From contig NC_133115.1 of assembly GCF_022965805.1 (NCBI RefSeq), positions 30,681,321 through 30,745,320 on the forward strand: a stretch of 64,000 bases of DNA, written 5' to 3'. Positions 45,482 through 55,262 of this stretch are shown piece after piece; the stretch's first letter is position 1, and each line of letters opens with the position of its first letter. The notes beneath the pieces are model-generated. The model made no database searches, was not told where the DNA came from, and worked only from the letters and a program-made list of their open reading frames with translations. The translations under genes were made by a program, and so were the position numbers. The DNA is from Primulina eburnea. Its lineage: Eukaryota > Streptophyta > Magnoliopsida > Lamiales > Gesneriaceae.

Positions 45482-46278
45482 CACTACAAAAAAACGGATG
45501 GATTAGTGACTGTTTTACTAAATCCGACCCTATAATAGCGACGGTTTTTAAGAAACCCGTCGCTGATCAAAATAAGCGAAACGGTTGTTAGATAAGCGAC
45601 GGTTTACTAACAACCGCGGCTTTTTTAGCACTGTTTATCGTTCACCGTGCTGTTGTAGATTGCGACGGTTTAACTAAACCGTCGCCATTTTGTGTGACGG
45701 GGTTTTAACCGTATTTTTGTACTAACATTTTTTCGTATTTATTTCGTAGATTTGCTAGTCGGTGCGATCTTCAGCGTTACGTGGAACTGCATATCTTCGC
45801 GCACATCAGGTTTTAAAACTTTTTTTTTACACAAAATTTTATACATGATTTTAATTTTTGCGTAGTAGTTTATTTGTGAATTTTATGGCAGTGTTTATAT
45901 ACAACCGTCGCTTCATTAAACGACGGTTTTTTAAAAAAACCGTCGATTAATATAGCGACGATTTTTTGACGAAAACCGTCGCTTAATATAACGACAGTTT
46001 TGACAAAAACCGTCGCTTAATGTAGCGACGGCCGTCGCTCAGCGGGTTTGTAAAAACCGTCGCTTAATATATCGACGGGTTTGTAAAAATTGTCGCTTAA
46101 TATAGCGACGGTGTGTATATAACCGTCGCTTACATCAACCGTCGCTAAATTAGCGACGGTTAAACATTAGCACGGTGTGCTTCAACAAAACCGTCGCTAC
46201 GTGCGATGGGAGTTGAGAAACCGTCGCTTTACCCTTTTTGCGATGGTTTGACCGTCGCTATTTTTTTTTTTTGTGGTA
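45482..46278. mobile_element. CACTA-like non-autonomous element (797 bp)
   Basis: The left end is CACTACAAAAAAACGG. The right end is a T-run followed by TTGTGGTA, the CACTA end TTGTAGTG with two transitions. It is flanked by the 3-bp duplication ATA (45479-45481 and 46279-46281), the size made by CACTA transposons. Both subterminal regions are packed with GCGACGGTTT and AAACCGTCGC, often as adjacent inverted pairs. The core (about 45715-45900, TTTCGTAGATTTGCTAGTCGG to CATATCTTCGCGCACATC) is shared with the element at 52395-54527. No transposase is encoded. Confidence 0.8.
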
Positions 46279-46920
46279 ATAAAAATTGTTGACCGAGGCT
46301 TGTTATTTTACAAAAAGTTATAGCTGGTGATAATGATACAACCCCAATATTTTAAACAATATAAAAGCCAAAGTGTTTCGATTGTTCTTCCGGCATGAAC
46401 AATATTACATCTCAACAGAGAGAAATAAATCAAATGTACTTGCATATCGTATTCATATTTTGACATAGAGAGTTTGCAATAAAAGTCGTTGTAGATTGCA
46501 AGACATTTCTCATATTTCACGAGAACCACATGTAAAACAAATTATCTTTCCTTGACTTCGAATTGGCTGGTCTATTTGCGAGTTGGTTAATCTTCAAATT
46601 GCAATTCCTACAATGGCGTAATTGGACAAACCTGTATCCACCTAATTTTTGTGAGATGAATTAATATCCTACCAATACTATCTAAGGGATGAGTTAAATT
46701 TCGAAGGATAACCAATTTCTATGGAAGATGGTCATTTCTGTGGCGAAGAACTACGATTGTTATACCAATTTTCACTTGAGGCATCTGAGTATCTTCGGAT
46801 ACTCCGCCGGTGTCCTTATAATGTATTTTTCCTGGAATAATTTTATTGACAGTAAAATTTATTTGTGAATCGGATCTTATAATCGTCGGAGATTAACAAT
46901 ATATAAAGTGCTGGATAGTT
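46279..46920. other. Intergenic, nothing recognised
   Basis: No gene or delimited repeat is seen between the CACTA-like element and the orphan CACTA-like end at 46921-46959. Confidence 0.35.
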
Positions 46921-46959
46921 AAAAAACCGTCGCTAAGCATAATTTTTTTTTTTGTAGTG
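46921..46959. repeat. Orphan CACTA-like right end
   Basis: AAACCGTCGCTAAGC followed by a T-run and TTTGTAGTG is a canonical CACTA right terminus. No CACTACAA left end paired with a matching 3-bp flank (CAT) is found upstream, so the rest of this copy is missing. Confidence 0.6.
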
Positions 46960-47089
46960 CATGTAGTGATCGCTATATGGCTACTTGCAAGTTTCATCAC
47001 CATCACATACATATATATACAGCGCAATCGAGGTATAGCAAACCGTTGCAACAGTGAATTATTATAACGATAAAACAGAGACATGATGA

Positions 47090-47446
47090 CTATGAAGACG
47101 ACGCAGTTGGCTGGAAGTGAGCTTGAATGGCTTTTTCAAGCCATACGTCCGCATTTTGCATGATCCCTGGGCTGAGCCTGACCATAAGAACGCAGAACTC
47201 CATCTGGTTAAGCGCGCCATCTCCATCCAGTCACCTTCTCGCACCATGGCCTCCGCATCTTCTTCTTCCAGTCCCAACAGTTTACACTTGTTCTGCAGAC
47301 TCTCTGGAGTGATCAACCCTTCGTCGGGTCCGCCAGAGCTGGAAACCCCCGCAGAGCTCGCCAACAAACTTATCCACGTCCAACTTTTCCACCATCACAT
47401 CCACAAGTCTTCATATTCTGTCCCCTCGATCACCTTTGCTTTCCAT
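47090..47446 (-). pseudogene. KIC: KIC/PBP1-like EF-hand gene with multiple frame breaks
   Basis: A short intronless gene on the minus strand. Reading across frames, it shows the order known from the Arabidopsis KCBP-interacting Ca2+-binding protein: YEDLW, VMVEKLDVDKFVGELC-GGFQL, LITPESLQNKCKLLGL, EEEDAEAMVREGD, then the EF-hand loop and the tail DVWLEKAIQAH with a stop at 47090-47092. The frame changes at about 47401, 47335, 47315 and 47230, and the first residues after ATG 47446 are in yet another frame. All four internal breaks look like a missing single base in a run of two or three identical bases, one of them inside the EF-hand loop. The amino acids between breaks are well conserved. 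KIC and PBP1 are single-EF-hand regulators of a kinesin-like protein and PINOID. Either a very recent pseudogene or an assembly problem. Confidence 0.75.
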
Positions 47447-47510
47447 TTCCTTTGGTTTCTTTATTAGAAATACTGATCAATCGTGGAGGAATTTGAAAGC
47501 CCCTGTGGTC

Positions 47511-47518
47511 CTTTTATA
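47511..47518 (-). promoter_or_regulatory. TATA box upstream of the KIC-like gene
   Basis: The minus strand reads TATAAAAG 65 bp upstream of the ATG at 47446. Sequence and spacing fit a plant TATA box with a short leader, which argues that this locus is or recently was a transcribed gene. Confidence 0.55.
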
Positions 47519-48053
47519 GGAATAGGAATAGGAATACTCATGGTTAGGACGGTGAAGTAATTTTTTCTGACAATTACCCACCAGTACTGTAATTAGCGTC
47601 TAGGAGCTACCCTCTGGACCGTAAAAAAAAGATATTGCGGTTGCATGGAAAGTGGACGATTCCCAAATATATTTTTTTATATTGCCCACGGCCGGGTTGA
47701 CAAGTGTTTGTTCATATATCTGTCGTCGGTGGGTCGACATTATATTCAACAATATGGTGATTTTCCAGGAAGTTGCTCGTTTGGAGGCGGATGGACTTTT
47801 ATATTGGATGATGGGTGTCGTTGTCCTGACGTGCATGCTAGCTTTTCCTCGAAGTTTCATAGCGAATACATGACTCGTCGATATATTCTTGCACTGTATT
47901 GTCTGGTCCGGATTCGCAATATGCCATCAACGATGTTTCCCAAAAGTTGAAATAAGTTTCGGAAACAGCCTCGAAATGCAGAAATAATCGGAATCCAGTC
48001 TTTCTTAGCAAGTTTCCACTGTACCAGGGTTACTTGGGTCCTCTCATATCACA
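47519..48053. other. Upstream region of the KIC-like gene
   Basis: Contains a short repeat GGAATA (about 47518-47537) and no supported gene. The ORFs across 47645-47950 have no recognisable family. Confidence 0.35.
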
Positions 48054-48061
48054 GATCCAAG

Positions 48062-48481
48062 TAGGGGTGGGAAAAAATACCGAAATACCGAAATACCGAA
48101 AAATCGTTGCCGAAAAAAATACCGAACTTATCGAAAAAATCGGTATACCGAAAATTTCGGTACGGTATCATACCGTACCGAAATTTTCGTATCGGTAGTC
48201 GGTATGAAATAATTTTTTTTCGATATTTCGGTTAATACCGAAATACCGAAAATAATTTATTATTATTATTATTTTTTAAATTTAAGTTCGGTATACCAAA
48301 AAAATGTCGGTATACCGAAAAAATGTCGGTATTTTCGGTATACCGACATTTTTTCGGTATATCGACAAAATTTTCGGTGTCGGTACGGTACCGATATGAG
48401 TTTTTTTCATCATACCGATATTTTCGATACGGTATACGGTACCGTAGTTCGGTACGATATACCGTACCGTACCCACCCCTA
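48062..48481. mobile_element. hAT-like MITE made of ATACCGAAA repeats (420 bp)
   Basis: The ends TAGGGGTGGG and CCCACCCCTA are perfect 10-bp inverted repeats, flanked by a perfect 8-bp target duplication GATCCAAG (48054-48061 and 48482-48489). Almost the whole interior is iterations of ATACCGAAA, TCGGTAT and GGTACGGTA on both strands, so the element can fold on itself. The perfect duplication implies fairly recent insertion. No protein is encoded. Confidence 0.88.
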
Positions 48482-48489
48482 GATCCAAG

Positions 48490-48944
48490 AGCCACAAAAA
48501 TGACCCAAGGGTTTTTTAGCATGTCGACGAGGTCAATTCTGGCCCTTGGATTATTGGTGGGGCATTGCCTATCACAACTATAGCAGAACAAATTAAATGG
48601 GGAAATTATATTTTTTTCAATTTTAGTAATGTTATGAACAATTCGCAGTTTTAGTATAATAATTTGTATTTTTTTCGATTTCAATCTTTGCTCGAAATTG
48701 AAATTGGCCACGGTAAATTGTATTGCCGGTGAATAGGTACGCTGAGTTAGAAAATGAATTTGAGAATTTGGTGGTAAAGTAGTTTATGTGACCTTTAAAA
48801 AAAAATCACGCAAATAAAATAAAAAAGGAAAAATCTTATCAAATAAAAATCTAGTGATATAATGATATTAATATCAGTATTATTAATATCAGTATAGCAG
48901 TTTATGAATGTATCTTTAGCATTAGTTTAATAAGAATATGTATC
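48490..48944. other. Intergenic, nothing recognised
   Basis: AT-rich sequence without gene, RNA or clear repeat. Confidence 0.35.
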
Positions 48945-49117
48945 TTGTGAGACGGTCTCACGAATCTTTATCTGTGAGACAAGTCAACCCTATCGATATT
49001 TACAATAAAAATTAATACTTTTAGCATAAAAAATATAATTTTTTCATTGATGACCCAAATAAGATATATGTCTCACAAAAATACGATATGTGAGATCGTC
49101 TCATACAAGTTTTTGCC
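48945..49117. repeat. GAGACGG palindromic MITE
   Basis: Left TTGTGAGACGGTCTCACGAATC and right TGTGAGATCGTCTCATACAAG, with the family's interior words. About 170 bp. Confidence 0.78.
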
Positions 49118-49648
49118 TTCTTATTATGTAGTTCTCTTTAATTGCTTCACATGTTAATTGCTATGTGTAATTTAAACTTAAATGTAATTTTGAAAAAATT
49201 AATAATAATGTTTTGCAATTGGTAAGTTGTTTGTAGTCAAGTATATTTAATTTGCTGACAAATTTCGACATTGTCTTTTGTTTGATTTTTCGACTATTTT
49301 ATTCATCAACATTTACTTTTAAATTTTAATATTAAGATTAAAAAGGATTAATTCCTTGTACACTAAAGTCAATACAATTATAAAAAATTTTAAAATAAGA
49401 AGATCCCTAAATATGTTTTTTAATTAAGATATCACCCGTATGTCTATTATATACTAAGGATACGATTGTTACATTATAATAAAATAAAGTAGAAATAAAA
49501 TCAAATTTACAATAAAATAAACAAAAGAATGAAATTATATGTTGATTCAATTCCAATGGTTGATATCGTAAGAAACAAAAAAATTTAAATAAAAATATTT
49601 CAATAAAAATATATTTTTAACTAAAAATTCAAAATAATGTCTACTCGA

Positions 49649-49649
<1 letters not shown>
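49118..49649. other. Intergenic, AT-rich
   Basis: No gene, RNA or delimited repeat is seen. Confidence 0.35.
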
Positions 49650-49708
<59 letters not shown>

Positions 49709-49709
49709 T

Positions 49710-49745
<36 letters not shown>

Positions 49746-49771
49746 GTAATAATATAATAATAATAATAATA
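49650..49771. repeat. Inverted (TTA)n / (AAT)n microsatellite
   Basis: About 58 bases of TTA/ATT repeats are followed after two bases by AAT repeats, so the two halves are complementary and would form a long hairpin. A minus-strand ORF here (poly-Asn and poly-Ile) is only the translation of the microsatellite. Confidence 0.9.
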
Positions 49772-49851
49772 CAAATAATTATAATAACTAAAATATTGGT
49801 TTAGATTAGTTAAATTAAATTAAACTAATATATGACAGATTTTTGTAAACA

Positions 49852-50000
49852 CACAAAACTTATGTGAGACCATCTCGCGCGTCAATCTTTTGATCCATGA
49901 AAAAATTATTAATTTTATTTCAAAAGAATAATTTTCACGTCAAATATGTACCAGATCAACCATATCACATATTTAGATCCATAAAATCATCTCAAAAGAA
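49852..50000. repeat. Degraded GAGACGG palindromic MITE
   Basis: Keeps TTATGTGAGACCATCTCGC on the left and AATCATCTCAAAAG on the right, with a shortened interior. Confidence 0.45.
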
Positions 50001-50042
50001 GACATACTCTTTGTAAAATTATAAAATGAAAAATTGGGATAC

Positions 50043-50382
50043 TGATACACCATAAACGGGCCCCGTAATTTCAGACCCAAACCCACGGCCCATCCCTAAG
50101 CCTAAACTGGAAGTCCCATGACATGATCGGATATTTTTCTATAAATATCAGATTTGGAGTGTCTAATTCAGGATTGACTACATTGATTTTAGCAGCAACC
50201 CTTACTGCTCTCTCATTATATTCTCAGTCTCTAACTTGAGCGTGGAGGGATTCCGCCACGACACCCTCCCGCCTCCTTTCTAACGGTCCTCTTCGTGATT
50301 TCAGGTCTAGAGTAAATTCGAGGTCTACATTTGGATTGCGATCATTTTCCAGAACCAAACTCTAAATTTTCAGTTAGTATCA
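50043..50382 (+). repeat. 5' LTR of the TRIM-like element
   Basis: 340 bp starting TGATACACC and ending AGTATCA. A TATA-like CTATAAATA lies near 50140. Confidence 0.65.
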
Positions 50383-50599
50383 CTTGGCGCCGTTTGTGGG
50401 GAATGTTGAACTAAAACGTAGAGATGTAGGGGCTGGAGAGAGAGCAAAATGACTAATTCAGTGTCGTCGTGTCCTCATATGAGGACCCAAACAACCTCTT
50501 CTTGAGGGGACAGGACGTGAACAACCTCGTCCTGAGATGAGGGCCGAACAACTTCGTCCTGATGAGAATTTGGGGTACGTGACCCTAGAACAATTGAGC

Positions 50600-51520
50600 C
50601 AATTCATTAAGCGTGTTGGGGCGAGAGCGTGCTAGGCGAGCACTTAGTGAGGCTGACGAGCAGCTGCTGGCGAGGAAGTGGCGAGGGAGATGGGTGCGCG
50701 GGCAGGAAGTGCTAGGCGAGAGAGGCAAGGGGCAAGGAGTAGCGACAAGCTAGGCTGTGCGAGGAGTAGGGGCAAGGGATTGTGGCAAGGGCGAGAGGTG
50801 CGCATGCAAGAAAGCTCTAGGCGAGGGAGGCAAGGGGCGAGGCTGTGCGAGGGAAGTAAGGGCTTGGCTGTGCGAGACAGGCAAGTGGCAAGGAAGAAGG
50901 GAGAGGCGGTGCAAAGGGGCGAGGGCGTGAGGGGCGAGAAGCAGGGACGGGGCGAGGCGAGGAGGAAGAAAGGTGAGGGCACTGCGCAGGAGGTGGGGCA
51001 ATTCAAAGGGCGATGCGAGGAGGGGCGATGCGAGGAGGGGAGGGGGGCGAAGCGCGAAGGTATGGGCAGAGAGGCTAGGCTATGCTGCGTGATGCGAGCG
51101 ATGAGGAAAAAGTAGGGGGCGACAGGTGATGTGTGCAGGGTGGGGAGGGGCGAGGTGATGAGGGGTGGTGATGGGGCAAGAGTCGGCACAATAGGTTGGA
51201 CATGGGCAAACGGTGTGGGCGAAGCGAGGCGAAGGTAAGGAAGCGAGGCGAGCGATCGAGAGCAGGCATCGACGAGGAGAGGTAATAGCAGGGGGCGAAT
51301 ATCACGCAAGGTTGTTGCTGAGCGAGGAGCGAGGGCAGGGCTTGTGTTGGCGAGGGTGAGGGCCAGCGAGGGCGGGCGGTTGAGGAGGGCTGCGGTGCGA
51401 GGACGGGCGAGGGTATGCAAGAGCGTGGCTATGGGCGAGCGTGTGAAGCTGGTGGGTGTGGCTGTGCTAGGCTAGCGCGCAGGTGATGCGTAGGCGGGGG
51501 GGAGTTGGTGACTGGGATGC
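50600..51520. repeat. Purine-skewed G/A-rich tract
   Basis: About 0.9 kb in which the plus strand is dominated by G and A in degenerate GGCGAGG, GGCAAGG and GCGAGGAGG words. It forms the interior of the TRIM-like element and contrasts sharply with the AT-rich surroundings. The long minus-strand ORF (258 codons; Leu, Pro, Ser, Ala, Arg) is explained by composition alone. Confidence 0.75.
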
Positions 51521-51729
51521 AAAGGAAATACTGTGTTGGGGAAATAAGGATAAAGTGGCCCCGCACAGATATGGCTCTTCAGAGTGGAAAGATGAGTTAA
51601 TTTGCTTTCGAATTTTTAAAGACTAATGAGAAACAGGGGAAAACACACAACTCACATGTTGTAAACCGATGACAACACAACTAATCGAATTTCGAACTTA
51701 CGATTCAGTTCGACTTGGGAGGGGGAGAC

Positions 51730-52071
51730 TGATGATACCTCATAAATGGGCCCCTCAAGATCCGACCCAAACCCTCGGCCCATCCCTAGCCCAGATGGAA
51801 GGCCGATTACAGACCCATATATTCTCTTTTAAATACTAGGTTTGAGTATCTAATTCAAGATTGACTATATTGATTTTTAGCAGGCACTCTTAGCTGTTCT
51901 CTCATTATATTCTTAGTCTCTGACTTGAGCGTCGGAAGGGTTACACTGTGACAACCTCCCGGCTCCCTTCTAAAGGTCCCTTTGTTATTTCAGGCCTAGA
52001 ATAAATCTGTGGTCTGTATTCGGACTACTATCACTTGCTGGAACTGAACTCTAAATTTTCAACGAGTATAA
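51730..52071 (+). repeat. 3' LTR of the TRIM-like element
   Basis: Starts TGATGATACC after a polypurine tract and parallels the first LTR throughout, with many substitutions. The right border near 52071 is approximate. Confidence 0.6.
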
Positions 52072-52391
52072 ACTAACATTCTCATCCAATTGGGATGGAA
52101 GGAATGTTCACATGAATATAAGAGTAATCATTCTCATTTGAATGATCGATGCCAAGCATGAGTAGAATTTGATGGGAGTAGAATTTGATGGGAATGAATT
52201 CTAACTTCCCATTCTCACATAATTCTACTTCCCATTCCAGTATGCCCTAACATCTAACAATCATTGTACGTGGTTTTCATATGCTCACATGCTTTAATTA
52301 TTTGAGTAAAAATATATTGTTTAAAAAAACACGCAAACTTTGAGATAAAATAAGGATAAGCCAGAAAAAACGAGGAAAATATGGAGAAAAG
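52072..52391. other. Intergenic, nothing recognised
   Basis: A short local repeat (AGTAGAATTTGATGGGA twice near 52160-52192) and no gene. Confidence 0.4.
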
Positions 52392-52394
52392 TAT

Positions 52395-54527
52395 CACTAC
52401 AAAAAAAGCGGGTGGGTTGGCGACGGTTTTATGATAAACCGTCGATATTGTAGCGACAATTTTTGATAAATCGTCGTCGTATTAGCGACAGTTGTAATAA
52501 AATCATTGTCGTATTGAACCAAGAATTAAAAGTTTTTTGTTTCTTGTTGTACATTTTATAATCCAATTCTGAATATAAAAATATATTATTAGTAAACTAC
52601 CAAAAGACACCAAGTTAGTGTAACAAAAATTATTTATTTCACATTTTTTAATTAAAAAAATATTAAAGTTGTGTAAACCATAGTTTTCTTGTTCATCTAC
52701 TTCAATAATCAAAACCATAGTTTCTTGCTCATCTAATTCAATAATCAAGTTTAGTGAAAAGAGCTTTCGATTGAGATAATTTTTTTTAATTTGTTTGTGG
52801 GTTCTAGGGAAAAGAGTTTGTTACTGTTGGATGCACAACACACTTACAACATGCATATATTGTTTAACAGATCATCAAATACATTGGAGATTGGCACAGT
52901 GTACAAGACGACGATCGATGAATGAGGATGCAAGGAGCAAAATGTTCTGGTGTCATGATTTTGTAATATCAGTAATGTTTAATATACTAACTCAATATAT
53001 TCAAACACACACGCAGAGCGTGTGCCTCGACGGCTAGTTATTACTGAGATTCGTTCTAATTTTGAGATATTGATAGTAAAAAAAATTAGTTAATTATTGG
53101 TATTTATAATTCATGACTTTAATAACAAATTATTATTTACATGACGTCATAAAAATGGTTAGATTAGCGATGGTCTATGCTACACAGTCACTACAATAGC
53201 GACAGGAGACCCTGCTTGTAAAAAAAATATGCTAGAGGCCTGCCCAAGGAAGAAATCACAACCAGGGCCCCCTACCTCTCCTTAGTAGCCTTCGGGCGCA
53301 AAAGTTACAAGAATAAAATCCGGTAAATTTCTCTTGATGGAGAAATCGAAGAAGCCACAGTAGCGACGGTTTGTGATATTCTGTCGCTAGATTAGCGACG
53401 GTTTATAAAATACCGTCGCTATACTAGAGACGCGATTCTTCGGCGATGGTTTTATATAACTGTCGTTATTCGCGACGGTTATTGAAACCGTCACTACTAA
53501 CGACGGTTTTAACACCGTCGGTAATAGCGACGGTTATATTCCATTTGTCACCGTTCTCAATCGGCGACGGTTTTTAGAAACTTTCGCTATTGGCGACCGG
53601 TTAACTCAAAACTGTAGCTAATGGCGACGGTTTAGAATAAACCCGTCGCTATGTTTCTATTTATACATCCAATTAAAAAAAAATCCCAATTGTTCTTCAC
53701 GCGATTTTCGCATTTCTTCTCTGGTAGTAGCGAAACCCTATCAATTTTTTCGCAGTTTCGTTTTTTTTTGTTTTGTACTAACTTTTTTTTTGTATTAATT
53801 TCGTAGATTTGATGGTCGGCACAATCTTCCAGTGTTACGTAGATCTACATATCTTCGCGCACGTCTGGTTTTAAAGCATTTTCTTTATAGAAATTGTAAT
53901 ATTTAATTTTTGTGTCCTACTTTATTTATGAATTATATTGTAGTATTTTATTTATGAATTTTAACATAGTAGATTATTAATTTGTAAATCATGAATGAGT
54001 TTTTTTTGGATAAGATTGAAAACACGAAGCTACGGTTTATTTAAATATCTTCGCTTAATGTAGCGACAATTTTTAAAAAACCGTTGCTGAAGATAGCGAC
54101 GGTATTTAAAAACCCGTCGCTATATGTAGCGACGGCTTTTAAAAACCGTCGCCAAATATAATGACGGTTTTGTGAAAAACTGTCGCTATGTTAACGGTTT
54201 TGTGAAAAACTGTTGCTACATATAGCGACGGTGTATTTAAAACCGTCGCTATATGAAGCGACGCTGTATATAAAACCGTCGCTTTAAGCGAACGACGGTC
54301 TCCTTTTCACCGTCGCTTAATTGAGCGACGATTTGTCTATACCGTCGCGAAATAGCGACAGTGTTCTTCGATGAAATCGTCGCTATGTGGTTACAACTTG
54401 AGAAACCGTCGCTATATGAAGGCGACGCTAACTCCGGTTACGGACGACTAAACCGTCGCTTCAACCGTCGCCTCACGGTTTTAGCAACGGTTTTGATCGT
54501 CGCTAGCCCCGTGATTTTTTTGTATTG
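52395..54527. mobile_element. CACTA-like non-autonomous element (2.1 kb)
   Basis: The left end is CACTACAAAAAAAGCGGG. The right end reads TTTTTTTGTATTG, one change from the canonical GTAGTG, and the 3-bp duplication TAT lies on both sides (52392-52394 and 54528-54530). The parts at 53350-53650 and 54040-54515 are dense in CCGTCGC/GCGACGG words, many as adjacent inverted pairs. The core near 53770-53890 is shared with the 797-bp element at 45482. The segment from about 52505 to 53345 lacks the CCGTCGC words and may be a later insertion. No transposase is encoded. Confidence 0.82.
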
Positions 54528-54599
54528 TATGAAGATTAACAATAAGTTCATGACATCAAATATATAATTAATTATGTAGGGGTACAAATATAATTATCA

Positions 54600-54740
54600 C
54601 GAAACTCATGTGAGACAGTTTTACGAGTTAATTTTTTGAAACAAATATTCTATTCGGTTCATTCAAGTGTTACTTTTTATTGTAAATATGAACAGAGTTG
54701 ATCCGTTTCACGAATTAAGATATGTGAAAATCTCTCACAA
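54600..54740. repeat. Degraded GAGACGG palindromic MITE
   Basis: Left CTCATGTGAGACAGTTTTACG, right TATGTGAAAATCTCTCAC, with the interior TTACTTTTTATTGTAAATATG. Confidence 0.5.
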
Positions 54741-55143
54741 GCGACACTCTATAATTGTACAGTTAAATTAAAACCATCCACGAACCAATTGAATTTTAAA
54801 GTATAACCTCACCTTTTTTTTGGAATATAAAACTACCTCTACACTTCTCAACACGTAAATTTGCTTAATTTACAAACCCTTTTTCGCCACTCTCTCAATT
54901 CACCTTTCATCAACTGTTATACACCTCATTAATTCTTAGGACCAATTATACACCTCATGTTTCAATTAATTTAAATTATAATTTTTTCCAAATAATTTAT
55001 TATTAATTTTTTCATAAACAATATGTTTTAAATCAATATTGTCTTCACATATGCTTTTCTTTATATTTTTTTATGCAAATTACAAAACCCTAAAAAAAAT
55101 TATTTTTTTTTTAAAAACAGAGAACTCAACCAAAAATTCGATG
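54741..55143. other. Intergenic, AT-rich
   Basis: No gene, RNA or delimited repeat is seen. Confidence 0.35.
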
Positions 55144-55262
55144 CAAAAATTTGGGTGAGACGGTCTCACAGATTGTATTTTGTGAGACAAATATCTTATT
55201 TGGTCATCCATAAAAAAATATTATTTTTTATTCTAAGAGTATTACTTTTTATTGTGAATATG
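55144..55262. repeat. Truncated GAGACGG palindromic MITE
   Basis: Only one arm and most of the interior remain (CAAAAATTTGGGTGAGACGGTCTCAC to TTATTGTGAATATGG, written here in part). The copy stops abruptly at unrelated sequence at 55263. Confidence 0.65.

Larger units (their letters stand above)
50043..52071 (+). mobile_element. TRIM/LARD-like LTR element without gag-pol
   Basis: Two related direct repeats of about 340 bp (50043-50382 and 51730-52071) share CATAAA(C/T)GGGCCCC, CGGCCCATCCCTA, TCTCATTATATTCT and AACTCTAAATTTTCA. Directly after the first lies TGGCGCCGTTTGTGGGGAA (from 50385), a primer-binding-site sequence typical of plant LTR elements. Directly before the second is the polypurine tract GGGAGGGGGAGA (51717-51728). 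The interior (about 1.3 kb) has no gag, protease or polymerase. The LTRs have clearly diverged and no target duplication remains, so the insertion is old. The right end is approximate. Confidence 0.75.

Noticed and set aside
47645..47950. Two overlapping plus-strand ORFs of 101 and 73 codons
   Set aside because: No domain, no splice logic, and they lie in the upstream region of the KIC-like gene.
49547..49774. Poly-Asn/poly-Ile ORF on the minus strand
   Set aside because: Translation of a trinucleotide microsatellite.
50644..51420. 258-codon minus-strand ORF rich in Leu, Pro, Ser, Ala and Arg
   Set aside because: It lies entirely in the purine-skewed tract; the absence of stops follows from base composition and no domain is recognisable.
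53340..54515. Regularly recurring CCGTCGC words, CRISPR-like at first sight
   Set aside because: Spacing and repeat length vary, orientation alternates, and the region is bounded by CACTA ends in a plant nuclear genome.
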